A stretch of DNA of 64,000 bases. Source: an uncultured Acetobacterium sp. Lineage in GTDB: Bacteria > Bacillota > Clostridia > Eubacteriales > Eubacteriaceae. Below the pieces are notes generated by a model. That model was given only the letters and a program-made list of their open reading frames with translations, was not told where the DNA came from and did not search any database. Position 1 is the stretch's first letter. Every line of letters begins with the position of its first letter. The translations under genes and the position numbers were made by a program. This document shows positions 8,848 to 16,214 of this stretch, piece by piece. The stretch covers positions 2,754,736 through 2,818,735 of the forward strand of contig NZ_OY760905.1 in assembly GCF_963664135.1 (NCBI RefSeq), read 5' to 3'.

Positions 8848-9685
8848 AAATATCGAGACCTTTTTAGGCTGTGACAATGAATATGGGGAATCTGGTATTG
8901 TCGTTTTTGGGGCGCCCTTTGACTCCACCACCTCCTTTCGTCCCGGCACTCGATTTGCCAGCCGCACCATGCGGGGCGAATCCTATGGACTGGAAACTTA
9001 CAGCCCTTATCAGGATAAGGATCTGGAAGATCTGGCCATTTTTGACGGCGGCGATTTGGAACTCTGCTTTGGCGATACTAAAAAGGCCCTGGAAATGATT
9101 GAAAGCTATGCTACCAGGGTATTAAGAGATGATAAACTGCCGGTGATGATTGGCGGCGAGCATCTGGTGACCTTGGGCGCTGTCCGGGCAGTGGCCCGGA
9201 AATATCCGGATCTGCACGTGGTCCATTTTGATGCTCATGCCGATTTGCGAGATGATTATCTGGGGGCGACCTTATCTCATGCCACGGTTTTGCACCGGGT
9301 TTGGGATCTCATTGGGGACAACCGGATCTATCAGTTTGGGATCCGCTCCGGGGAACGCAGTGAATTCCATTGGGGAAAAGATCACGTCACCACCCAGAAA
9401 TTTAATTTTAATGGATTGTCCGAAGTGGTCGATAAACTAAAAGGCAAGCCGGTGTATTTTACACTGGATCTGGATGTCCTGGACCCGTCCGTCTTTCCCG
9501 GTACCGGAACCCCGGAACCCGGTGGCGTTAGCTTTTTAGAACTGCTTGAAGCGATCCAAAAAGTCAGCCAACTGAGTGTTGTTGGCTGTGACATCAACGA
9601 GTTATCCCCGATCTATGACCAGAGTGGGGCGTCCACCGCCGTGGCCTGCAAGGTGCTGCGGGAACTCTTATTGGCAATTGCATAA
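8837..9685 (+). CDS. speB: Agmatinase (agmatine ureohydrolase)
   Basis: A 282-residue ureohydrolase of the arginase/agmatinase family that hydrolyses agmatine to putrescine and urea. Metal-binding motifs are all present: GGEHLVTLG, HFDAHADLRDDY and TLDLDVLDPSVFPGTGTPEPGG (split across the two metal sites). Lack of the arginase-specific residues and its position after speA/speE favour agmatinase. The first 11 bp overlap the speE end, indicating coupled translation. With SpeA it makes putrescine from arginine without ornithine. Confidence 0.93.
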   Translation: MLNKNIETFLGCDNEYGESGIVVFGAPFDSTTSFRPGTRFASRTMRGESYGLETYSPYQDKDLEDLAIFDGGDLELCFGDTKKALEMIESYATRVLRDDKLPVMIGGEHLVTLGAVRAVARKYPDLHVVHFDAHADLRDDYLGATLSHATVLHRVWDLIGDNRIYQFGIRSGERSEFHWGKDHVTTQKFNFNGLSEVVDKLKGKPVYFTLDLDVLDPSVFPGTGTPEPGGVSFLELLEAIQKVSQLSVVGCDINELSPIYDQSGASTAVACKVLRELLLAIA

Positions 9686-9726
9686 ATGAGTTAGAAATTT
9701 TAAAACAAAAATAGAATCAAAACGTA

Positions 9727-9758
9727 GTACTGACAACAGCTTAACAATTGGTCAGTAC
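9727..9758 (+). promoter_or_regulatory. Inverted repeat upstream of the carboxyspermidine genes
   Basis: GTACTGAC (9727-9734) and GTCAGTAC (9751-9758) are perfect inverted 8-mers with a 16-base loop, 52 bases before the dehydrogenase start. No T-run follows, so an operator or mRNA stem-loop is more likely than a terminator. Its binding partner is unknown. Confidence 0.4.
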
Positions 9759-9810
9759 GGTAGTTGAGAGATAACCTAAAGTATTAGAGAAATATTAGGA
9801 GGAACAAACT

Positions 9811-11010
9811 ATGGGAAAAGCATTAATTATCGGCTGTGGTGGTGTTGCCAGTGTGGCTATTCATAAATGCTGTCAAAACAGCGAGGTGTTTACCGAAATC
9901 TGTATTGCCAGCCGAACAAAAAGTAAGTGCGACGCCTTAAAAGCCAAATTAGACGGCGGGGCTACCAAAATTACCACCGCCCAGGTCAATGCCGACAGCG
10001 TCGATGAACTGATTGCGCTAATCGAAGAAGTTAAGCCCGACGTGGTTTTAAATCTGGCCCTGCCTTATCAGGATCTGACCATTATGGATGCCTGTCTGGC
10101 CACTAAAACCCATTATGTGGATACCGCTAATTACGAGCCGGAAGATACCGCCAAATTTGAATACAAATGGCAGTGGGAATATCGGGAACGGTTTGAAAAA
10201 GCTGGGATTACCGCCTTACTAGGCAGCGGCTTTGATCCCGGTGTGACTGGGGTTTTCTCGGCCTATGCGATGAAGCATCAATTTGACGAAATTAACTATA
10301 TTGATATTCTCGATGCTAATGCTGGGGATCATGGCTACCCTTTTGCCACCAACTTTAATCCGGAAATCAATATCCGGGAAGTCAGCGCTAATGGCAGCTA
10401 CTGGGAAGACGGCAAATGGATTGAAACCAAGCCCATGGAAATTAAACGGGTTTATAATTTCCCGGAGATTGGTCCTAAGGATATGTATCTGCTCCATCAT
10501 GAAGAATTGGAATCGTTGGGTCTGAATATTAAAGGCATCAAACGGATTCGCTTCTTTATGACCTTTGGGGAAAGTTATCTGACTCATTTAAAGTGTCTGG
10601 AAAACGTCGGCATGACTTCCATCGTACCGATTGAATATGACGGGAAAATGATCGTCCCGCTGCAGTTTTTAGCCGCAGTATTGCCAGATCCTTCAACTCT
10701 GGGCCCCAGAACCAAAGGAAAAACCAATATCGGCTGCATTTTCCAGGGAAAAAAAGATGGCAAAGATAAAACCTATTACCTCTACAACGTTTGTGATCAC
10801 GAAGCGTGTTATAAAGAAGTGGGTTCCCAGGCGATCTCCTACACCACTGGGGTACCAGCGATGATTGGTGCCATGTTGGTGATGACTGGTCAGTGGCAAA
10901 AAGCCGGAGTATACAACATTGAAGAGTTTGATCCGGATCCATTTATGGAAGCGTTAAATAAATGGGGATTGCCTTGGCAGGAAAGCTTTGAACCGGAGCT
11001 GGTTGACTAA
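9811..11010 (+). CDS. Carboxynorspermidine/carboxyspermidine dehydrogenase (saccharopine dehydrogenase-like)
   Basis: A 399-residue protein of the saccharopine dehydrogenase family with N-terminal Rossmann motif GCGGVASVAIHKC and the family motifs NLALPYQDLTIMDACL and GFDPGVTGVFSAY. In the known pathway it reductively condenses aspartate semialdehyde with putrescine (or diaminopropane) using NADPH, giving carboxyspermidine (or carboxynorspermidine). AGGAGG before the ATG sets the start. The directly following nspC-type decarboxylase supports this role over a lysine-pathway saccharopine dehydrogenase. Its presence beside speD/speE means two spermidine routes sit in one cluster. Which diamine is used cannot be decided by reading. 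Confidence 0.88.
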   Translation: MGKALIIGCGGVASVAIHKCCQNSEVFTEICIASRTKSKCDALKAKLDGGATKITTAQVNADSVDELIALIEEVKPDVVLNLALPYQDLTIMDACLATKTHYVDTANYEPEDTAKFEYKWQWEYRERFEKAGITALLGSGFDPGVTGVFSAYAMKHQFDEINYIDILDANAGDHGYPFATNFNPEINIREVSANGSYWEDGKWIETKPMEIKRVYNFPEIGPKDMYLLHHEELESLGLNIKGIKRIRFFMTFGESYLTHLKCLENVGMTSIVPIEYDGKMIVPLQFLAAVLPDPSTLGPRTKGKTNIGCIFQGKKDGKDKTYYLYNVCDHEACYKEVGSQAISYTTGVPAMIGAMLVMTGQWQKAGVYNIEEFDPDPFMEALNKWGLPWQESFEPELVD

Positions 11011-11012
11011 AT

Positions 11013-12149
11013 ATGGAATTGAAAGATGCGTTCAACGAACTGCCAACCCCTTGCTATATCGTCGATGAAGCACTGCTGACTAAAAATCTGGAAATCCTGG
11101 ATGAGGTTCAAAAAGAAACCGGATGTAAAATTTTACTCGCTCAGAAAGCTTTTTCGATGTTTTCACTCTATCCCCTGATCGGCCGATATCTGGCTGGGAC
11201 TACCGCCAGTGGCTTATTTGAAGCTAAGTTGGGCTATGAGAAAATGAAAAAGGAAAACCATGTCTTTTCGACCGCCTATCGTGAAGATGAATTTGATGAG
11301 ATTGTCAAATGCTGCGATCACATTGTTTTTAATTCCTTTAATCAATGGATAAAATATCGGGGCCGGGCGCTGGCGGCCAAACGGGAATGCGGCATCCGGA
11401 TTAACCCGGAATATTCGACCCAGGAAAATTCGTTATATGATCCCTGCTCACCGGGGTCACGGATGGGGGTAACCTTGCGGCAATTTCGACCAGAATTACT
11501 GAGTGGCATCAAGGGACTTCATTTTCATACCCTTTGTGAACAAGATGCCGATGCTCTGGAGGACACCCTCCAGGTTGTGATCGATAAATTTGGTCACTAC
11601 CTGCACCAAATGGAATGGTTGAATTTTGGTGGCGGGCACCACATTACCCGGGAAGATTATGATATTGAAAAACTCATTTCCTGTATCAATCGGATCCAGG
11701 AAACCTATCAATTAAAAGTCTATCTTGAACCGGGGGAAGCAGTAGCACTGAACACTGGATTTCTGGTGGCAACCGTGTTGGATGTTGTTGAGAATGGTAT
11801 TCAAAATGCCATCTTGGATACATCGGCCGCCTGTCACATGCCAGATGTGCTGGAAATGCCCTATCGCCCGGAAATAATCGGAGCGGGATTGCCTTTGGAG
11901 AAGCCTTTTACCTATCGACTGGGCGGGCCAACCTGTCTGGCTGGGGATATTATTGGCGATTATGCATTTCCCCAACCGCTGAAGGCTGGTGATCGCGTGG
12001 TATTTCGGGATATGGCGATCTACTCGATGGTAAAAAACAATACCTTTAATGGGATGAATCTGCCTTCCATTGCCATCTTTACCAAAGAAAATAAAATAAG
12101 AATGGTAAAACGATTCAGATATGAAGACTTTAAAAACCGATTGTCCTAA
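11013..12149 (+). CDS. nspC: Carboxynorspermidine/carboxyspermidine decarboxylase (NspC)
   Basis: A 378-residue fold-type III (alanine racemase-like) PLP decarboxylase. The PLP lysine is in ILLAQKAFSMF near the N-terminus; HFHTLCEQ, NFGGGHHITR and YLEPGEAV line the active site, and the family's C-terminal GPTCLAGDIIGDY carries the substrate Cys/Asp from the neighbouring subunit. It removes CO2 from carboxyspermidine or carboxynorspermidine to give the triamine. Two bases separate it from the dehydrogenase gene. The terminator stem begins inside its last codons. Confidence 0.93.
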   Translation: MELKDAFNELPTPCYIVDEALLTKNLEILDEVQKETGCKILLAQKAFSMFSLYPLIGRYLAGTTASGLFEAKLGYEKMKKENHVFSTAYREDEFDEIVKCCDHIVFNSFNQWIKYRGRALAAKRECGIRINPEYSTQENSLYDPCSPGSRMGVTLRQFRPELLSGIKGLHFHTLCEQDADALEDTLQVVIDKFGHYLHQMEWLNFGGGHHITREDYDIEKLISCINRIQETYQLKVYLEPGEAVALNTGFLVATVLDVVENGIQNAILDTSAACHMPDVLEMPYRPEIIGAGLPLEKPFTYRLGGPTCLAGDIIGDYAFPQPLKAGDRVVFRDMAIYSMVKNNTFNGMNLPSIAIFTKENKIRMVKRFRYEDFKNRLS

Positions 12150-12166
12150 GGGGCAGTCGGTTTTTT
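12132..12166 (+). terminator. Terminator ending the polyamine cluster
   Basis: A near-continuous 15-bp stem (AAAAACCGA at 12132-12140 with TCGGTTTTT at 12157-12165, extended inward with G-U pairs) has loop TAAG and a T-run. It overlaps the last codons of nspC. Confidence 0.88.
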
Positions 12167-12182
12167 GATGGATTTTGTGCTG

Positions 12183-12210
12183 TTTCACTGAGTATTTTTT
12201 GTGATATAAT
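12183..12210 (+). promoter_or_regulatory. Extended -10 promoter for the methyltransferase gene
   Basis: TATAAT at 12205-12210 is preceded by TG one base upstream (TGATATAAT), with a weak TTTCAC -35 at 12183-12188 and a 16-base spacer. Confidence 0.55.
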
Positions 12211-12262
12211 AGCAAAAACATTTAACAGAAAAACAAAGTATCTTAGAAAGTAGGGAAAATTC

Positions 12263-12835
12263 ATGGTCCATAAATTTAACCCCATTAATAAAAAGAAACT
12301 GGATAATGAATGGCGACGGGAAAACCTGCCACCACTAGAAACGCTGACAAAATTGGGATTAGAATCAGGCGATATTTTTGCCGATATCGGCTGCGGAATC
12401 GGTTATTTTACGATTCCGGCGACAGAAATTATCGGCAGTCAGGCGGCCTATGCTCTGGATACATCACCGGAAATGTTGGCAGAAGTTAAACTACGGGCAG
12501 TGGCTGCCGGGCTGACCAACATTGTGATAACCCAAACCGGTGAGTATGATTTAAAACTTACAGATGAGCTGGTAACTTTTGCGCTGATGGTCAATGTGAT
12601 TCATGAAATTGAGGATAAGCCTTTGTTTCTAAAAGAAATCAGTCGTATTTTAAAACCCGGAGGAAAATTGGCCATCATCGATTGGGAAAAAAAGGAAACT
12701 GAAATGGGCCCACCGGTTGATCATCGGATTGGCCGAGATGAGTTAACAGCGATGCTAAAGGAAATCGATTTTAGTTGTCTGGAAACGATGAACTTTACTG
12801 AAAATTTCTATGGTCTTGTTTTCTCAAAAAAATAA
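12263..12835 (+). CDS. Class I SAM-dependent methyltransferase
   Basis: A 190-residue protein with methyltransferase motif I FADIGCGIGYFTIPA, acidic post-I region ALDTSPEMLAEV, and ISRILKPGGKLAIIDW as motif III, i.e. the UbiE/Methyltransf_11 group. The substrate is not apparent. Enzymes of this size and N-terminus are found as free-standing small-molecule or metalloid methyltransferases in anaerobes. The ribosome binding site is TAGGG. It is probably co-transcribed with the thioesterase 26 bp downstream. There is no sign of membrane association. Confidence 0.8.
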   Translation: MVHKFNPINKKKLDNEWRRENLPPLETLTKLGLESGDIFADIGCGIGYFTIPATEIIGSQAAYALDTSPEMLAEVKLRAVAAGLTNIVITQTGEYDLKLTDELVTFALMVNVIHEIEDKPLFLKEISRILKPGGKLAIIDWEKKETEMGPPVDHRIGRDELTAMLKEIDFSCLETMNFTENFYGLVFSKK

Positions 12836-12861
12836 TTCACGTAACAGGAAAGGTAGATGGA

Positions 12862-13251
12862 ATGAATAAAGAAATGATCGGAACAGTCGAAAATGATCAG
12901 TTTGCCAAATTGCTTGGCTTGGAGTTAGTAAAGATTGATATTGGATACGCAGAAGTTAGAATGGAGATCTTAGAAAAACATCTCAACGGGATCGGCATCG
13001 TTCAGGGCGGCGCTATTTTCACCCTGGCGGATTTTGCCTTTGCCGCCGCCTCCAATGCCGGTGGAAAGGTTACCGTTGGGATTAATGCCAATATTACCTA
13101 TTCCAAACCAGCTAAGGGGAAATATCTGCTGGCCAAAGCCACCGAAACGTCTGCAAGCAGAAGTCTCTGCAACTATACGGTCGATATTTTTGATGAAGAC
13201 AATGAGATGTTAATCGCCAAATTCAATGCCACCGGATTTATAAAAAACTAA
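12862..13251 (+). CDS. PaaI-type hotdog thioesterase
   Basis: A 129-residue single hotdog domain. The family signature is HLNGIGIVQGGAIFTLADFAFAAA, where the helix and nearby Gly-Gly turn form the acyl-CoA binding and catalytic region, followed by GINANITYSKPAKG. Such enzymes hydrolyse aryl- or acyl-CoA thioesters; the particular substrate is unknown. The ATG follows AAAGGTAG. It shares a likely transcript with the methyltransferase and is followed by the small palindromic repeat at 13273. Confidence 0.82.
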   Translation: MNKEMIGTVENDQFAKLLGLELVKIDIGYAEVRMEILEKHLNGIGIVQGGAIFTLADFAFAAASNAGGKVTVGINANITYSKPAKGKYLLAKATETSASRSLCNYTVDIFDEDNEMLIAKFNATGFIKN

Positions 13252-13272
13252 ATCAGCTGAAAAACTTCGACC

Positions 13273-13318
13273 GTAATTGTGGAAACTGGGCCAAAGCTCA
13301 CGGCACTTTCGCAATTAC
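13273..13318 (-). repeat. 46-bp palindromic repeat, second copy
   Basis: GTAATTGTGGAAACTGG (from 13273) and the inverted ACTTTCGCAATTAC (to 13318) flank a short centre. Read on the minus strand it matches the unit at 6343-6395: AATTGCGAAA, then TGC, GTGAGC and GCCCAGTTTC in the same order. It lies between two genes without a T-run, which supports a dispersed intergenic repeat rather than a terminator. Confidence 0.6.
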
Positions 13319-13346
13319 CAAAAATTTTAAAGATTAGGAGACGCTG

Positions 13347-14057
13347 ATGAAAATAACAGTAATAAACGGAAACATGCATCATGGCAGCACCTGGCACTGT
13401 AAAGATTTACTGGTGCAGAAAATTTCTGAAATGGCCAAGACCCAGGTTACTGAATTCTATTTACCCAAAGATATGCCGCATTTTTGTAATGGTTGTTTTT
13501 CCTGCTTTTTAAAAGGGGAAGAGAGCTGTCCTCATACAGATTTCATTCAACCGATTGTGACCGCTCTGGAAGAGGCCGACCTGGTGATTTTGACCTCTTC
13601 AGTTTACGGCTTGGATGTCACTGGTCAGTTAAAAGCATTGCTGGACCATCTTTGTTTTATGTGGCTTAGCCATCGTCCCAATCCGAAGATGTTTAATACC
13701 GTCGGCATTAGTTTTACCACCACGGTTGGGGCAGGGCTTTCCCACACCACCAAAACCATGCAGAACAGTTTGAAATTCTGGGGGGTGAAAAAACGTTTTG
13801 CCAGTAAACAGGCGGTTTCCGCCATGAAATGGAGTGACATCTCCGACAAAAAGCGTCACCAAATTGAAAAAAATATCGAACAACTGGCAAAAAAAGCCAC
13901 CAGATCGGTGGCTAATATTGAACACAGTCGCGCTCCATTATTTCGAAAAATTATGTTTAATATGATGAAGGGCATGATGAAAAAAAATGACTGGAATCCC
14001 ACCGACCGCAATCACTGGGAAGCCAACGGCTGGTTAACCGGGAGTAAGCCATTTTAA
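13347..14057 (+). CDS. NADPH-dependent FMN reductase / flavodoxin-like oxidoreductase
   Basis: A 236-residue flavodoxin-fold protein. The N-terminal VINGNMHHGSTWH loop corresponds to the FMN phosphate site, followed by CNGCFSCFLKGEESCPH, a Cys-rich segment common in clostridial NAD(P)H-dependent flavin reductases of the IsfD/FMN_red group. TSSVYGLDVTGQLKALLDHL continues the family pattern. It is cytoplasmic, with no signal sequence. The ATG has GGAGACG upstream. The gene ends 3 bp from the convergent minus-strand gene. The electron acceptor is unknown; the Cys cluster may bind Fe-S or be structural. Confidence 0.8.
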   Translation: MKITVINGNMHHGSTWHCKDLLVQKISEMAKTQVTEFYLPKDMPHFCNGCFSCFLKGEESCPHTDFIQPIVTALEEADLVILTSSVYGLDVTGQLKALLDHLCFMWLSHRPNPKMFNTVGISFTTTVGAGLSHTTKTMQNSLKFWGVKKRFASKQAVSAMKWSDISDKKRHQIEKNIEQLAKKATRSVANIEHSRAPLFRKIMFNMMKGMMKKNDWNPTDRNHWEANGWLTGSKPF

Positions 14058-14060
14058 GCG

Positions 14061-15422
14061 CTAGACGACCTCAATCGTCGTGATCATTTTAAGGATTTTG
14101 GCCAGTCGTTCTCTGGTCAGTGAGCGCAGATAAGCATTGATATTTTGCTGCATGCAGATTTCAGCAGCTGAATAATCAACGGCTTCGATTTCTAAGTGGA
14201 GGGGATGGCGTTTGGCTAATACGGCAAGCTCAACGTCCTCCAACAGATCAAAGACCATGGTGGCTTCGGTGGTAGTGAGTTCGCCAGCGATGAGCAGATC
14301 TTCCATATCAGCCAGGGTTTTAATATGCTCTTTAATGATCGCCAGTTTGTCTTCAAAAAAGCGGCAGGACAGAAACTCAACAATAATCTCCCGATAAGCC
14401 TTATCGTCCATTTTAACCCCCAGGTTGTAGTGGATGATCGGTTTGATATTGGGGTTAAATCGTTGGACAAAAACCTTGTTCAGAGAATGGGTAGCCAGCC
14501 CCTTGTAAAGAGTGGTTGTTATTTTAGGCAGGCTGGTCAGCAGATATTTTTTTAACGACGGATTGGATACTTCCAAAACGGCAATAATCTCAACCGTCGC
14601 TGTTTTTAACCGTTGCTGTAACTCGGTTTGACTGCTGCCAATTAAGAGGCTGTTTAAGGTATTGAGTTCAGACGCATTAAAATCCAGTGACGACAACGGT
14701 TTATTCAATAGCTGGCACCCCAGGGTATTTTGAAGTACCTGCTCACAGATATTATCCAACAGATTTTTGTAAGACGCATCATAACCACTCATCACTTCAT
14801 CAATGACAGCAGCGTCAAAATAAGAACAAAACAAATTTTCATAATACAGGTTTTCCAGATACTGGATAATGAACTCAACCCCAGCCAGGTCGGTGACCGG
14901 ATGGATCAGTTGATAATCGATGTCGCTGGGAATTTCATGGGCATGAAAATTGATTTCATAGGTTTCGAAAAAAGGCTTAAAACCCTGGTCGATGGTAATA
15001 TTATAAGCTTGATTTTGGGTTTTAAGCTTGGTTTTACCAACCAGGTGAAAAAAATAATGGGCAACATTAATTTTTCGTTTGAGGATGGCATGTCCATGTT
15101 CATAAAGTTTTTCAATGGGTTCATTCAGGATATGAAAAAGGACGGCGGCAACATCGGGCAATGATTTAAGGTAGATGCCAATGGTGTAGAGGTTTGACGC
15201 CATAATTCCCTGGGCAATTTCTACCCGAACCGAACTGCTTTTCCCTTTTGTGAAGCGCTCTGTGCAGTCGGCCAGGAGTTGAAGACACTCCAGTTGAATC
15301 CGCTCAGATTCGGTACTGCTTAACTCACCTTGAAGAAAGGCTTCCTGCAGCAGGGACTGAAAATAAAATTCTTGGCTCAGCTTAGTGGCATCGATTTTTG
15401 ATCGCTTTTCGATATTATTCAT
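14061..15422 (-). CDS. Uncharacterised protein (possibly DUF6179 family), partner of the 15415-15912 gene
   Basis: About 453 residues, largely helical, soluble, with no signal peptide, transmembrane segment or catalytic motif I recognise. Three consecutive ATG codons occur at the start. AGAGG abuts the first one, so the third (15422) has the best spacing. It overlaps its upstream neighbour by a few bases, so the two are translated as a pair. From memory such pairs occur as DUF6179/DUF6323 proteins in clostridia, but this needs a profile search. A Cys- and metal-free composition argues against a redox role. It converges with the flavin reductase gene. Confidence 0.6.
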   Translation of the reverse strand: MNNIEKRSKIDATKLSQEFYFQSLLQEAFLQGELSSTESERIQLECLQLLADCTERFTKGKSSSVRVEIAQGIMASNLYTIGIYLKSLPDVAAVLFHILNEPIEKLYEHGHAILKRKINVAHYFFHLVGKTKLKTQNQAYNITIDQGFKPFFETYEINFHAHEIPSDIDYQLIHPVTDLAGVEFIIQYLENLYYENLFCSYFDAAVIDEVMSGYDASYKNLLDNICEQVLQNTLGCQLLNKPLSSLDFNASELNTLNSLLIGSSQTELQQRLKTATVEIIAVLEVSNPSLKKYLLTSLPKITTTLYKGLATHSLNKVFVQRFNPNIKPIIHYNLGVKMDDKAYREIIVEFLSCRFFEDKLAIIKEHIKTLADMEDLLIAGELTTTEATMVFDLLEDVELAVLAKRHPLHLEIEAVDYSAAEICMQQNINAYLRSLTRERLAKILKMITTIEVV

Positions 15423-15912
15423 CATCATCCTCTATTTCGATTGTTTTTTCGGTTTCATAGAGATCATTAAAATCAGGATCCAGGCCGAAGCGCACATTTT
15501 TAGCCATGCGCTCAAGTTCCCGGAATTTCAACTGATCCAGAGAGCCCTGACAAACACCGTCAAAATATTTTTTCATATAACCGATAAGGTCATCATCACT
15601 CATTAAGTCCAGGGTTTCATTTTTGAAATAATAAAATATTTCAACCAGTTCATTTAGAAATTCAGCGTAGCGATATTGTGAAATATAAGGGGTATCGGCA
15701 AATACCAGGATTATTTTTTCAATGATGCCGCCACCAAACTCGATTCGGCCAACATTCCTGAGGGAATAAGAACGGGTTTCAATCAGCTCCAGGGCTTGTT
15801 CTTCGGACAATACCAACGAATATTGTTCGGTAATCTTATTACATAACATGACTTCCGAGACTGCCTGTTTTTCCATGAGAAAATTATCAAACAGCATAAG
15901 ATCAAATGACAT
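15415..15912 (-). CDS. Uncharacterised protein (possibly DUF6323 family)
   Basis: A 165-residue acidic, helical protein with a very acidic C-terminus. No known motif is visible. The start is well supported by AAGGAGGTAACCCG before the ATG. It is the first gene of a two-gene minus-strand operon and overlaps the downstream gene. The small size, acidity and pairing suggest a regulatory or adaptor partner, but that is speculation. A promoter reading the opposite way lies 50 bp upstream. Confidence 0.6.
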   Translation of the reverse strand: MSFDLMLFDNFLMEKQAVSEVMLCNKITEQYSLVLSEEQALELIETRSYSLRNVGRIEFGGGIIEKIILVFADTPYISQYRYAEFLNELVEIFYYFKNETLDLMSDDDLIGYMKKYFDGVCQGSLDQLKFRELERMAKNVRFGLDPDFNDLYETEKTIEIEDDDE

Positions 15913-15962
15913 CGGGTTACCTCCTTGAAACTATTAAATAAAGTACAAAAAAGAATTTCATA

Positions 15963-15991
15963 TTGACAATAAGACGAATATGTGGTACAAT
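15963..15991 (+). promoter_or_regulatory. Strong sigma-A promoter upstream of the mgtA remnant
   Basis: A consensus TTGACA (15963-15968), 17-base spacer and TACAAT (15986-15991) point toward the mgtA pseudogene. The predicted start is near 15998. Confidence 0.8.
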
Positions 15992-15997
15992 TTATTT

Positions 15998-16116
15998 GTA
16001 AATTACTAAAATAGGTTATTTATGCGTATGTTTTTTATTGTATCACAGATAATTGAATAAATCAATCATTAAAAATTGGAAGCAGGTGTTGTTTAAGTGA
16101 CAACATCTGCTTTTTT
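15998..16116 (+). ncRNA. Short leader or small RNA ending in a terminator, upstream of mgtA pseudogene
   Basis: Between a consensus promoter and a strong terminator lies about 118 nt with only a tiny possible ORF (from the ATG at 16022, about a dozen codons). It is either the attenuated leader that once controlled mgtA or an independent small RNA. The sequence lacks the conserved elements I would expect of the M-box Mg2+ riboswitch and is shorter than that class. Its upkeep while the ATPase has decayed is notable. Confidence 0.45.
16081..16116 (+). terminator. Strong terminator or attenuator in front of mgtA remnant
   Basis: AGCAGGTGTTGT (16081-16092) pairs with ACAACATCTGCT (16100-16111), 12 bp with one G-U, followed by six T residues. 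Confidence 0.88.
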
Positions 16117-16214
16117 GTCGTTCTGATTTCTTTCGCCATATCAGGGTAGATAAATAAGGCAACGAAAAAGTCTAAATCAGTTAGGATCAAAAAATCAACT
16201 GGAGGTAGATGTCA

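Noticed and set aside
14730-15164. Plus-strand open frame of 144 codons
   Set aside because: Antisense to the well-supported minus-strand gene 14061-15422, with no ribosome binding site or recognisable domain.
15998-16116. M-box Mg2+ riboswitch upstream of mgtA
   Set aside because: Position would fit, but the length is short and the conserved core of that class was not found by eye.
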